A stretch of DNA of 26,635 nt from assembly GCA_000226015.1 (NCBI GenBank), contig JH153445.1:3875-30509 (forward strand). Direction: 5' to 3'. The translations under genes and the position numbers were made by a program. Below the pieces are notes generated by a model. That model saw only the letters and a list, made by a program, of their open reading frames with translations. It was not told where the DNA came from and did no database searches. The stretch is from Mnemiopsis leidyi (lineage: Eukaryota > Ctenophora > Tentaculata > Lobata > Bolinopsidae). Positions 1-9,900 of this stretch are shown here, in pieces. Within the stretch, counting starts at the first letter, position 1. Every line of letters starts with the position of its first letter.

Positions 1-529
1 TTTAAAATTTTCTAATAGTCTGTAATAATGAAGTTATGGTCGATAATCTACGAATTTTCACACGCCTATTAGGGCGTACGTTTAACATGTTTGCGTGGAC
101 TCTTGCATGTGATACGTTCAGATTTTGATCATTTTTCTTGAATTTTGCACAAACTTGTAGTTCAAAAGATTATCTTTCAAATGGTGTAATCATTTTGTAC
201 CTTAACTTAGAATAAGTCTTTGTAGATTCTCATCAGTCTCATAAGTCATGAGAGCTCCAATTTCCGTACGCGCGCGCCAATTTGATCCCGGCGCACTCTG
301 GCGCGGTGTTTATATTTAAGACTCACGTTTTTGCTTTTTCTTGACGTTTCGGGTTTTCCTGAACCCCTGACAGACATAAGTGAGTTGTTTTGAGGAGCTC
401 AAATCTTAATTTTCTCCTAAGGTATCCCATCAAAATGATAGTATGAAATATAACATTTATATGATACAGCAGTTTCCCCATGTATAAATAAGTTCTATGA
501 AAGTATAAAATCATATGCAACATTGATAA
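1..529. other. A+T-rich intergenic DNA, no gene seen
   Basis: No convincing coding segment. The only marked structure is a G+C-rich patch around 266-306 in which CGCGCCA (273-279) can pair with TGGCGCG (299-305). It may be the end of a dispersed repeat. The open frame on the minus strand at 323-523 has no recognisable domain and low-complexity composition. Confidence 0.5.
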
Positions 530-785
530 TTGCGACGAGATTATAATATGTTATATCCGTCAACCGTTTGCAGCCATGAGCAAAGCCAGAGAGCAGTAAA
601 CTGCAGAGCTTTGTCTGACTTCGTCCGACCCTCATTCGAAGCGAATAAAATGACAGGAGGGTGCGAGCTGCCGTACAAGCAAAGCTGCGAGCAGCGCGCC
701 AGTTGGGTAATGCACCTTGACAAATGCAACAGTAAAAGAAAAGGATTGACGACATGATATCTGTCTTACGTTCTAACTTAACGTT

Positions 786-845
786 GTCAGACGTTGTCTG
801 ACCTGCTGCCGCGAAGCGGCAGCCCCCCGCGCGCGAAGCGCGCGG
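786..845. repeat. Three consecutive perfect hairpins with 3-nt loops
   Basis: Within 60 bases lie GTCAGAC-gtt-GTCTGAC (786-802), GCTGCCGC-gaa-GCGGCAGC (805-823) and CCGCGCGC-gaa-GCGCGCGG (827-845). The last two contain GCGAAGC, a heptamer known to form an unusually stable DNA mini-hairpin. A shorter copy of the first, AGAC-gtt-GTCT, recurs at 1461-1471. The spacing between hairpins is only 2-3 bases. Confidence 0.85.
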
Positions 846-1368
846 CGCGGCTGCAACGCAAGGCAAACTTAACGTTAAAACGCCATATGTGAGCAGCATA
901 AGCTTTGAGCTACGCGAGTCGAGTAACACTTACCGGGCGTTGCGCGGCTCTGATCTCTCTAAGCAACAATTAGCCTGAGGTCCCCACTCAACGGGCGATG
1001 CGCGTTTAGAAATGCGTGACAGCGCGGGATGGCCGCGACAGTAGGTTATCAACCTACAAGGTTCCCAGGCAAAGTAACACTTCAATTTCAACAAGAAAAG
1101 GATTAATCTGAGATAGTGATTAAATTAAAATTCTTTGTCCTTTTATCACCAAAGTTTTGAATCGTGAATAAAATTAAGGCTGAATTGGCAGTTTACTTGA
1201 AAAAATGCTCTAACCAGAGCCTTTTTGCGCGCGTCGCACGCGCCACCGTTTGGTAAACTTGAGGGATAACATGAATCTGCGCGTTGCTGTAAAAATAAAA
1301 AACTCATATGTGCGTCCCTGGTCCCGATAGAGCGCATCCAGCACATCCATTGTCGCGGTAATACCCGA

Positions 1369-1424
1369 CTCTCGCGGCTCAAAGCTGAACGTTAGAACGG
1401 TGGACGGATATATAATCCCGTCAA
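1369..1424 (-). repeat. Dispersed repeat copy (partner at 24399-24444)
   Basis: This segment shares ordered blocks with 24399-24444: CTCTCGC, TCAAAGCTGA, then CGGT-GACGGATAT and CGTCAA, with small indels. The terminal GACGGATAT...CGTC part is itself partly palindromic. A related inverted piece is at 536-567 (GACGAGATTATA, then TATCCGTC). The strand is set arbitrarily so that the TCCGTC motif reads forward. Confidence 0.55.
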
Positions 1425-1532
1425 GTAAAAAATTTGTTAAACTGCACATATATCCTTGCTAGACGTTGTCTGGCCCCGTGAGACAAGTAAATTAGTTGTC
1501 CGTCGACCGTCCTAATTTCGCCTTAAGCAAAA

Positions 1533-1561
1533 GCTCACGCAGCGTGAGCCACACGGCTAAT
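1533..1561 (+). other. Helitron-like 3' terminus: hairpin plus CTAA|T
   Basis: GCTCACG-cag-CGTGAGC forms a perfect stem (1533-1549). Seven bases follow, then CTAA (1557-1560) and T. Hairpin, short spacer and CTRR before T are what Helitron 3' ends look like. The match could be chance, because the final four bases carry little information; the hairpin is the stronger half of the evidence. Confidence 0.45.
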
Positions 1562-2090
1562 GTTGGCTTAGCAAGTCACAAATCCGTTTCAAAGATCCAT
1601 GTTTGGAAATGTCTCTTCTTGTTATAAAATAAACTTTTCACGATGACTTAATTAAAGATGTGATGTTTGTGAGTTGTTCACTTAACATAATAGCTCACAA
1701 ACCCGACCGTTGTCACTCAGAGAATTGTAGAGACCTGTCTAACTGTGCTCTGCCTACTGGTTCTCCCTTACACTTTGCACTTGTCACAATTGTTCCCGTT
1801 TCAATGTTACTCTAGACCTAGTTCCCGTTACACTTGTACCATAAGTTATTCCACACCCGTATAAATGAAATACCAGGGAAAGTGTAAACTATGTGCACTA
1901 CGCAGAAAGTAAGAACTAATACTTGAAAACTACTGAAGGTTGAAAGTAAGAAACCAAAAGTCACTGACAGTACAACACACATGTCACAGACTATACTTAC
2001 AGCTTAACTCTCCAGACTGATCCCTCAGACACTGGCTCACCTACAGCTCTAGGTGTCGGATTTATGGTGTGTTATCTGCTAATAGAAGTC
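1562..2090. other. Intergenic sequence, nothing recognised
   Basis: Ordinary A+T-leaning sequence with no splice-compatible coding segment or repeat that I can recognise. The last part may be the decayed upstream portion of the retrotransposon fragment that follows. Confidence 0.4.
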
Positions 2091-2533
2091 CTGGTTATAA
2101 CATCAGCAGTGAAGAGACGTGAGTTTTTGGGGATACAAATGTTGTCTTCTTCTGCGGCGAGTAGTACTCTGCCGACAGACGTCCGAGTTGGTAGAAAGCT
2201 GGGTCCCCATGGCAAGGGCTCGCCCATGATCCAAAGGACCAAACAGGACCTAGCTGTAGGTAGCAGGAAGAAAAATGCAACCTTAGCGCAACTCAAATCG
2301 GGTCACAGCCTTCTTTTAGCAGCATACCGCCACAGAAAGAATGAAGAGGAATCTAAAACCTGCCCCTCATGCAATGAAGAGCCCCAGACTCTTGAACACT
2401 GGCTGAAATGCCCTGGAACATCAGAGAAAAGACAGGAGGGTTTTTCGGGAAAACAGACATATCTCCTGCGGCCTTAGGAGAACATCCCCTGGAGTCTCTG
2501 GCGCTGGCTAGAGCCACCTTGGGTCGGCTCTAG
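2091..2533 (+). pseudogene. 3' fragment of a non-LTR retrotransposon ORF2 (jockey/CR1-like), frameshifted
   Basis: The frame open to about 2440 ends in the pattern typical of the C-terminal tail of LINE reverse-transcriptase proteins: a TLAQLKSGHS segment (the TLAQLRSGH-type block), a tyrosine/arginine stretch, then CPSCNEEPQTLEHWLKC, a C-x2-C-x8-H-x4-C zinc-knuckle-like motif. After 2440 the homology continues in another frame (2444-2533), reading FGKTDISPAALGEH and LALARATLGRL to a natural-looking stop. A one-base shift in the run of T at 2441-2445 therefore breaks the ORF. The reverse-transcriptase core and endonuclease are absent, so this is a 5'-truncated dead copy, the usual fate of LINE insertions. 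The exact clade is uncertain. Confidence 0.7.
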
Positions 2534-2790
2534 GCGCCACTTGCCGCAAGACGACAATGACAACATCAGCCTCATGGCTGTTCCTTTAGCCCTTGCTAGA
2601 TATTAGACAGCATAGTTATACAAATATTATTATCTACCACTAGATATATAATGACATCGACATCCTTTATGACACCATCAACCAGGGCGACTGGGTTACC
2701 TGATCACACAAAACAATCCTTAAGTTCCTGAAGTCGTCTGTGAAGTTTAATGTCGTCGTTTATTATGCTGCGGTATCCCAAACATTGAGA

Positions 2791-3290
2791 TTATACAATT
2801 GATTTTAAGCTATTTCTAGGATGAAAACTAGAAAAATGAGGATAAACTCTGGCATCTGTAGATTTTATGTTAACGTCAGTGATTAAGCCCTCCAAAATGT
2901 CAAAAAAGACACAATAATCAGATGGGTGTGAAAATTGCCAATCTTCATGCTTGTTATCCTTGATTGATAAACCCCAATTGCCCAAATGATTGTTCACAGA
3001 ATTTGCTCGTCCATAAATTCATCCTTGGAGCCAGTCCATAGTCCCATAATGTCATCAAGGAAAACTTAAAAGATGAGTCGAAATGCTGTCCTCCTTTACA
3101 CATCTCAATGCATAAAAAACTGCAATGTTAGCAATTGAAACTGATAAAGAGCCTCCAGTTACCACTCCTACTTTTTTTCTGTACCAATGGTTTCCAAACT
3201 TGCCTACTGAAGATGTTAGATTGAGATCAACAAGGTCCATTATCCATTTAATAAACTCAGCAGACTGAGTGGATCTTAAAACGAGTAACC
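2791..3290 (-). pseudogene. Decayed reverse transcriptase, Penelope-like type
   Basis: Read on the minus strand, three conserved blocks appear in order but in different frames. The first is GVVTGGSLSVSIANIAV (about 3107-3157), the substrate-loop region. The second is FLDDIMGLWTGS, whose FLDD (3051-3062) supplies the catalytic aspartate pair. The third, after a stop and frame change, is a block ending ITDVNIKSTDARVY and HFSSFHPRNSLKSIV (2794-2870), which resembles the TDLYxKPTDxxxYLHFxSxHP tail known from Penelope-like and related reverse transcriptases. At least two frameshifts and stops separate the blocks. No GIY-YIG endonuclease is seen. It is a dead fragment; the assignment to Penelope-like elements rather than a related RT group is moderately sure. 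Confidence 0.6.
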
Positions 3291-3840
3291 CAAATCTGTT
3301 TGATAAAAGGCTGGCACAGAATTATGCATGGTGTGGCTCGAGGAGGGTTTTTGATGTAGCCTTTGAGCATATTTACTGGCTCTACTCTGACAACCATATC
3401 TTTTCCTGATATTATCTTTTCCTGATTTGGATTTGCATGCAATGAGAGTGCTGAAATGGCCTTAATATATCAGTTACATATACTGTTATGAGGTATGGGT
3501 TTAGCCCTGAGTTGGAATATTTGGTCGGTTGTGGCAGCACACAGGGCCAGGGTGTTTGTGTTCTTGTTGATTGTTCATGGTTTGACAGTTTCGCAGGTCG
3601 ATATCCCAAAGAGGGTTTTGCAATCAATCTTTTTGCCATAAATGCGAGTTGGCAGATATAAGTGCGCATTGCTACGCCTGCGCTCAATGCTGGGTCAACC
3701 AACAATTTTTATCAACTTACTGTTCGAGTGTGAGAATGAAATATATTTATGATTTGATTTATAAAATTTGCTGTAAATAAAACTTTTTGTTATTATGAAA
3801 TTTGTTGTTTTTTATATCATCATAACATGATTGCTCTTTT
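3291..3840. other. Probable further retroelement debris and upstream region of ATF6
   Basis: An open frame on the minus strand at 3412-3705 may be upstream debris of the same retroelement, but I recognise no motif in it. The stretch from 3710 to 3840 is very A+T-rich and leads into a polypyrimidine tract and AG just before the ATF6 start codon. No TATA box or promoter could be assigned with confidence. Confidence 0.35.
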
Positions 3841-3850
3841 AGCGACCATG
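3824..3850 (+). promoter_or_regulatory. Splice-acceptor-like site 5 nt before the ATF6 start, with strong Kozak context
   Basis: TTGCTCTTTTAG ends at 3842, and CGACCATGG follows. The pyrimidine tract plus AG looks like the other 3' splice sites of this gene. Either a 5'-UTR intron ends here, or a spliced leader is added in trans. The ATG at 3848 has A at -3 and G at +4, the preferred animal context, which supports this start. Confidence 0.55.
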
Positions 3851-3920
3851 GCATCAGTTGATTTTCTCAAGCAGTATGATCCTGATCATTCTATGACAAT
3901 GCTGGAGAAAGATGAAACAG
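3848..3920 (+). CDS. ATF6: ATF6 exon 1 (residues 1-24, start codon)
   Basis: Begins MASVDFLKQYDP and ends in phase 1 at a GTGAGT donor. The short acidic N-terminus has no signal peptide, as expected for a type II ER protein with a cytosolic N-terminus. Confidence 0.85.
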
Positions 3921-6900
3921 GTGAGTCTGTAATGTTTCATTTGTTCTATCAGCTCACATAAGGGGCAATTATTATTATTTGAAGAACATTGTGTATCTAT
4001 GCGTTGTTAAATTTGAAGTTTCATGTAATCATACATTCATTTGTTATATTGCAATAAGGAGGGTGGGGCCGAAAATTCGTGTTGTGCTCTGAGGTTAAAT
4101 GTAATGCCTTCAAGTTGAACTAACTCTTGTTTAATTCAAATCAACCCACAGCGCTCTGGGATGACCCCTTTAATCTGGATTTTGAGGAAGATCTGCTGAA
4201 AGAACTGAATACTTTGCCTGGTCTGTATGACAGCTCAGATGTCTCACTTGGACTAGACCTCATGGAGGATCCTTTACTGATGAACTCCTCTACTACTGGT
4301 GGGTACATATGCTAGGTAATTAGTAATATGTTGGTCCACTGTACTAAATTGTCTTATTAGGAGTTTGGTAAAAAGGTATTAAACCTGGGAGAGGTTAAAC
4401 CTTGTTTTAGTCTTAGCTTAAGTTTATTAATAGCTTTAATTTACAAAATTGGTTGAGCCTGTGCTCACTTTAAATTTGTTTAAATGTCTTTTTAAATAAG
4501 GACTTTAACGAGAAATTTTGGCTTTATTGGCTGAAACTACTTAAATTTGATGTATTAAGATTTGTTCTTTGTTTACACAATACTAGATCTCTGTTGATTG
4601 TGGTATCTAACAGAAAGCTTCAAATATTTTAAATGTCTCTTTTCAGCTACTGAGGATTCTCAACCAATAGATGTTGGCCAGGTTAGTGCAGTGTTCTATA
4701 AAATGTAATTTGTAAAACCTCAATATCTAGACCTGTCGACTACCCAATATACATTGGTATGTACATTGATATCAATGTAGTCTTGATTGTACATACATTT
4801 CATTGAAATACCCTATTGAATGTAGAACACGGTGTCACAGACACATGCCAATGTTTAACGTTAATGAAACCCAATATATTTCATACCACAGTCGAACTCT
4901 AAACCTGTACCACACTTCACACACCTGTTCTGTACATATTGCATTGAAATTTTCGTCTGCCAATAAGGGGTGGCTGCTTATGTCACGTGATTAATATTCT
5001 CCAACCAGTTGTGGTTTTCTACACCACTTGACAGATTGTCCTGCTCAGTGCTTTGTTGGTGCTGTAGGCCGGGTCTAAATGATTTAACACAAGGTGCTGG
5101 AGGTATTGTGTCCAATCACCTCATTCTTCAGCGTCTAAAAGAAATAGTAAAATCGTTCTCTAGACATTTACTGGTTACTGCATATTCTTCACATTTTGCA
5201 TAATTTAAAAACTTGCATAAACATTACTGTGCAGCGCAAATAGTGTGAAAAATACGCTCTTGGACTCCCTTTGTAGGCCAGAGATACAACATAACCAAAT
5301 ACATTAAAGTAGAACTTTTTGATAGCACTTAATTGTTAATAAATTATTACACTATACCTCTAGTCTCTACAGCAGAAGCAGCGTGTATTGATCATGTAAA
5401 CCTTGTGTATTTGCTGCTTAATTCTTGATGTGGGAAGTGCTTACTTTTGCCTCAACATTCGAGCGCGGGAAGCTTTTGAATTACACTATGTTAGATCTCT
5501 ACAATTTCAATAATACATACTATGTTAGATCTCTACAATTTCAATAATACATACTATGTTAGATCTCTACAATTTCAATAATACATACTATGTTAGATCT
5601 CTACAATTTCAATAATACATACTATGTTAGATCTCTACAATTTCAATAATACATACTATGTTAGATCTCTACAATTTCAATTATACATACTATGTTAGAT
5701 CTCTACAATTTCAATAATACATACTATGTTAGATCTCTACAATTTCAATAATACATACTATGTTAGATCTCTACAATTTCAATAATACATACCATGTATG
5801 CTCTGTATCTATCATTGAATTAGATCTGTGAACAAGTACGTGTGCCAGAATATTATTTATCGTTGAAAACCAACTCACGTTTCTAACAAAAGAGATGTCG
5901 ATCAAACGATCGATTACGCAACTCCTCTTTAACAGGAATATTGCTGCCAATTAAATTGACCCACTTATTTTTAACGGCTTATTTTCTTGCTTGCAAATGG
6001 AGAAAAGTGCTTGTTGATGATATAACAAGAGTCGGAAAGTATTAAGCGATTCTCCTTTCGTTATAATGTATCTCATGCTGAATATAGTTTATACATTTCA
6101 ATCACATCAACAAGCATTCGTCACTCCATTTTAAATCCAAGCGAAACCGTAAGCAATTCAGCTCGACTTTAAACTGTTAATTATTTCTGGAAATATCCTG
6201 TCTACCTACGTCATACCAGATTGTGTTACGTCAAGCTAGATATTTAAAACGTCCTCACTCCTCACATACAATTTATTAAGGACAAGTAGTATTATCAGAC
6301 CATCCTGGCACGATTTCTCCAGTAAATCTCAATTAATGTCTCTCCTTTCAGCCGGTAAAGGAAGCCCCTAAACCAATGAGGATCAAGAAAGAGGAGCTGT
6401 CTCCACCACACCCCTTTATCAAAATAGAACCCCCGACAACCCCCGAAAACAAAGTGGTTTCTAAAACGGAGTCCCCCAAGACATCGCCCGGACGGTTATT
6501 CAACAAAAAACTTCCTGAGGATCCTTCTAAGCAGGTCAATGTTGAGGTTAGTAAGTAAAGTTAGTGGTTACAACTTACAGGACTTCTTGCACTAAAAGAA
6601 CGGATATGCTTTTAATTAAGTTACTAGATAGATACATACCTAGAATCTAGATCTTCAAGTTTTTGTTATCTCGAATGATCTGTGATCGTAGCCTTGAGCT
6701 GAGCGCTCTTCCTCAACATCATATTACTTCTGATCAAATATATTCCATTATCAACTCTTATAATCAATCATCAAAATTCATGCCAACTGTAATATTACTG
6801 AAACAGAAATCTTGACTTTTCTCCATCAGGGTGTCAAGTCAGACCTGACCGACAAACTGGACGTTTATCAGCACGAGCCCTCGGTGTCTAAACCCGTCAC

Positions 6901-9900
6901 AACCCTCATGGTAAAGAAGATCCCCAAGATAATCAAGGTACCAGTAGGAAACAAGCTGTACCGGACTCCCAATGGGAACGCTGTGTTTGTAACACGTGAT
7001 GGGCACGTGACTCTCACCAACCAGTCTAATTTGAAGGAGAACCAGATAAAGTTTGTCAACGTTGACTCTGCTAAGAGGTGTGTTTATTTTACTGGTTAAC
7101 TTTGGGGATCCTTGATTTAATGTATTTAGTAAACCAATTGACTTTTGATTCAAGAACTATGAAATGAAATGATCATTTATTTGATGTATAAACTTCTTTA
7201 AACAACACAGTATTTTCAGAGCTCAGTCCCAAGAAAGAAAGACGGTATCTCCCCCCACCAACAAAACCTCCCCTTCCCTCACAAAACCCTCCCAACACCT
7301 GCGGACCCTCTCCTCCAATGTCCGCACTACCTCACCAAACCTCTCCTCCAACGTTCGCACTACCTCACCAAACCTCAAAACCGTCCCTCCCAAATCCAGC
7401 ACTTCTCCTCCAACTGTCCTGCAGAGACCTAGTGTATCTCCCGTGAAGAGACAGGTGGTGTCCCCCAAGGTCGCTGTCAAGAAGGAGCTGGTCGACGTGG
7501 AAGATACGTTCCAGTTTGAGAGTAAGAAACGGAAAGTTGAGCATGAGGTGTGCAACAAGAGAGTCAGGTAATTAATTAGTTAATTAGCAGATTTGTAAAG
7601 TAATTTGTAGATTTGTGGCCTGTTTAGGAATGGTCCAGGGCAGAAGCGGAACTTCATTTTAAAACATTTCCCTTAAATATTGTCTTATCTTTATAGAAAT
7701 TAGAGAGAAGTAAGAGAGCCCTTCTTACATGGTCTTGTCCCGTACACTCACACCAAGTATACGGTCACATTGTTTTACGTATAAACTTAAGTTAGTTACT
7801 ACTTTATCACGTGACCTCTACAAGTCTCCCCCCAGATCGGAAACAGTGCTGAACATCTGCAAACACTCCCAAGAGAGGGTCTGTAAGAAGAGCAGTGACG
7901 CCTCCCCAACTAACCACTACATCGAGCCCGATAAGTGGAAGCATGACGGGTTTGTTATTTCTAGATAATACTCCACAATAACCTTCTTGGTGTTGGAATG
8001 TGTAATTTTCATGGCCTGCGTGGTTAGGGTTCTGGGTTTTCTGACCACAATTATAATAAGTTTCTCTATACATGACCCCTCAATTAAACTTGTAATTTTC
8101 AGATACAACACTGACTCCATGGGGTATAAATCTAGAAAATCCTCGAATTCTTCAGACAGTGACCACCTTGATTGCAGAACTGGTTAGTCTTGTTTTACAA
8201 TTCTTGTTTTACTGTTCTGTAAGTTCAGCTGTTAACAATTAAGTGCTCCAACTATAAAGTTAGACACATTATACCCCCCATTATAATGGTTGACCCCCTA
8301 CATGGTCTTTATCTGTAATCAGTCGCAGTCTCTTTGCCTCTCACACAATACAGTAACAGTTGAATGATACTTCATATGTATCATCTATTCAGTAAGGTCC
8401 CACAAATCGCCCCATTGTGATGCTCAGTGTTAATTGTTATTTGATTATTTCTCCGCCTGAGTATTCTGTCACGCAAATTAGAGCACTTCTAGCTGTAGAG
8501 TGTAGAGAAAATGTGTACTGTTTAGGGGCCGACTCAGCTGTAGATGTACACACTTAGCCTCCCAGGTGTTATTTACAGACGTTGTTAATTCCGAGTTGAA
8601 GTGCGTTGTGTGTAAATGTCGAGAGAGAAGGGCAATCAGAGGCACGGCGATGGTCAAGTTATTTGAAAATAAGTTGAGGTGTCTTAAAATGTCACACGGT
8701 CTCACCAGTCACAAATATCAGCTGTATTTATGTTAAACAACACAGCAACTGTTTTGTTTGTTTTGGTTTCTTGTTAAATTAGAGTGCACACCTGCACTCT
8801 ACACACTACAACTTTGTATGGTCCAGGTCGTGCGAGATTCCCGTTCAGATGAAGTTTATATTATAAAATTCGAAATTAGGGATAAGAAGTATAACTTGGC
8901 GCGGCAAACTCTTATCTTCCTGTAATATGTTAGAAGTAATCAATGTGCAACTTCCCCGTCTAATCGTTAGTGAGCAGGATGATTAGATTATAAAAATAAT
9001 GAATTATATTGGGTGGTTGCAACCTCAATATTCTTGTTAAAACAACTGTTTATACATCTCCAAGTCTTAAGACTAGTAAACAAGATGCAAGTTGTATTCC
9101 TCTCCCTCATGTACAATGATGTAACATTGTTACAATGATGTAACATTGTAACAGTTGCAGTCTGAATGCAAGAACTACAAATCTATGTACGGGTCCGGAA
9201 TTTGGAAACTGTTATCTATGCCGGTGTTAATTTCAGTGTGTGTGTAAAATAGGCCCGACGTAACCTGGAAAATTTATCTAAACTGGTTTCACATTTCAGA
9301 AGTGGCCGAGTACTCGAGTTACGCCAAGTTTATCAGCCTGAAAGAGCCGGACAGACGCCGGGTTAGTTTGAATCTAGATAACATCTTGTTTCACTGGAGA
9401 AGTCTCATCTTCTTATCTATCTGGAAACTTTTTGTCAAGGCCGGACGACATTAGCATTAGGAAAAGCAGGGCTAGGTTTACCATGTAGATTAAGAAATAT
9501 CCTGAATCTAGAAAATTTGTTGAAACATGCTTTAGAATTAGCCTTAAAACCTTTTGTTAATCAGATCATGTACATGTCCATACAATGAAAATGTCACGTG
9601 ATCTAAAACTTGTGTCCCCAGGCCGGGAGACAGAGTGTGCCAGTACCGTCCCATCTAAAGACTGAGACTGAGATAAAGACGTGGAAGAGACAACAGAGGA
9701 TGATAAAGAACAGAGAGAGTGCTTGTCTTTCCAGGAAACGGAAAAAGGAGAAAAAGGAGGTAAGGTTGTGTGGAAAAAGGAGGTGAGGTTGTGTGGAAAA
9801 AGGAGGTAAGGTTGTGTGGAAAAAGGAGGTAAGGTTGTGTGGAAAAAGAAGGTAAGGTTGTGTGGAAAAAGGAGGTAAGGTTGTGTGGAAAAAGGAGGTA

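Larger units (their letters stand above)
530..1561 (+). mobile_element. Hairpin-rich CpG-rich block, putative non-autonomous Helitron-like element
   Basis: This block is much richer in G+C and CpG than its surroundings. It contains at least six perfect inverted repeats with very short loops: 634-646, 786-802, 805-823, 827-845, 1041-1057 and 1229-1243. It ends in a seventh hairpin (1533-1549), seven spacer bases and CTAA followed by T at 1561. A 3' hairpin shortly before CTRR, with insertion before T, is the known signature of Helitrons. The motif TCCGTCNACCGT occurs at 556-567, 1499-1510 and inverted at 1397-1408. No open frame encodes a Rep/helicase, so any such element would be non-autonomous. 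The left boundary is a guess: I see no secure 5' TC terminus. It could instead be a foldback element or a composite of several insertions. Confidence 0.4.

Noticed and set aside
926..1060. CACTTACCGGGC resembling the 5' end of U1 snRNA, or its reverse strand resembling a spliced-leader RNA (CCGGTAAGTG)
   Set aside because: No convincing Sm site, U1-70K loop or U1A loop follows. The similarity is limited to about ten bases, inside a repeat-like block.
1030..1060. GGTTATCAACC as a tRNA or SINE B box
   Set aside because: It is part of a perfect hairpin. No properly spaced A box and no cloverleaf could be folded by eye.
5485..5790. CRISPR-like array
   Set aside because: The units are directly adjacent with no unique spacers, and the DNA is clearly an animal intron. 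It is an ordinary minisatellite.
6547..6556. Stronger GTAAGT donor four bases after the chosen exon 4 end
   Set aside because: Its use would shift the frame into exon 5, whose open frame matches only phase 0.
7223..7558. 111-residue minus-strand open frame with repeated RTLEERFGEVV-like text
   Set aside because: It is the antisense shadow of ATF6 exon 6, and its repeats mirror the sense 11-residue duplication.
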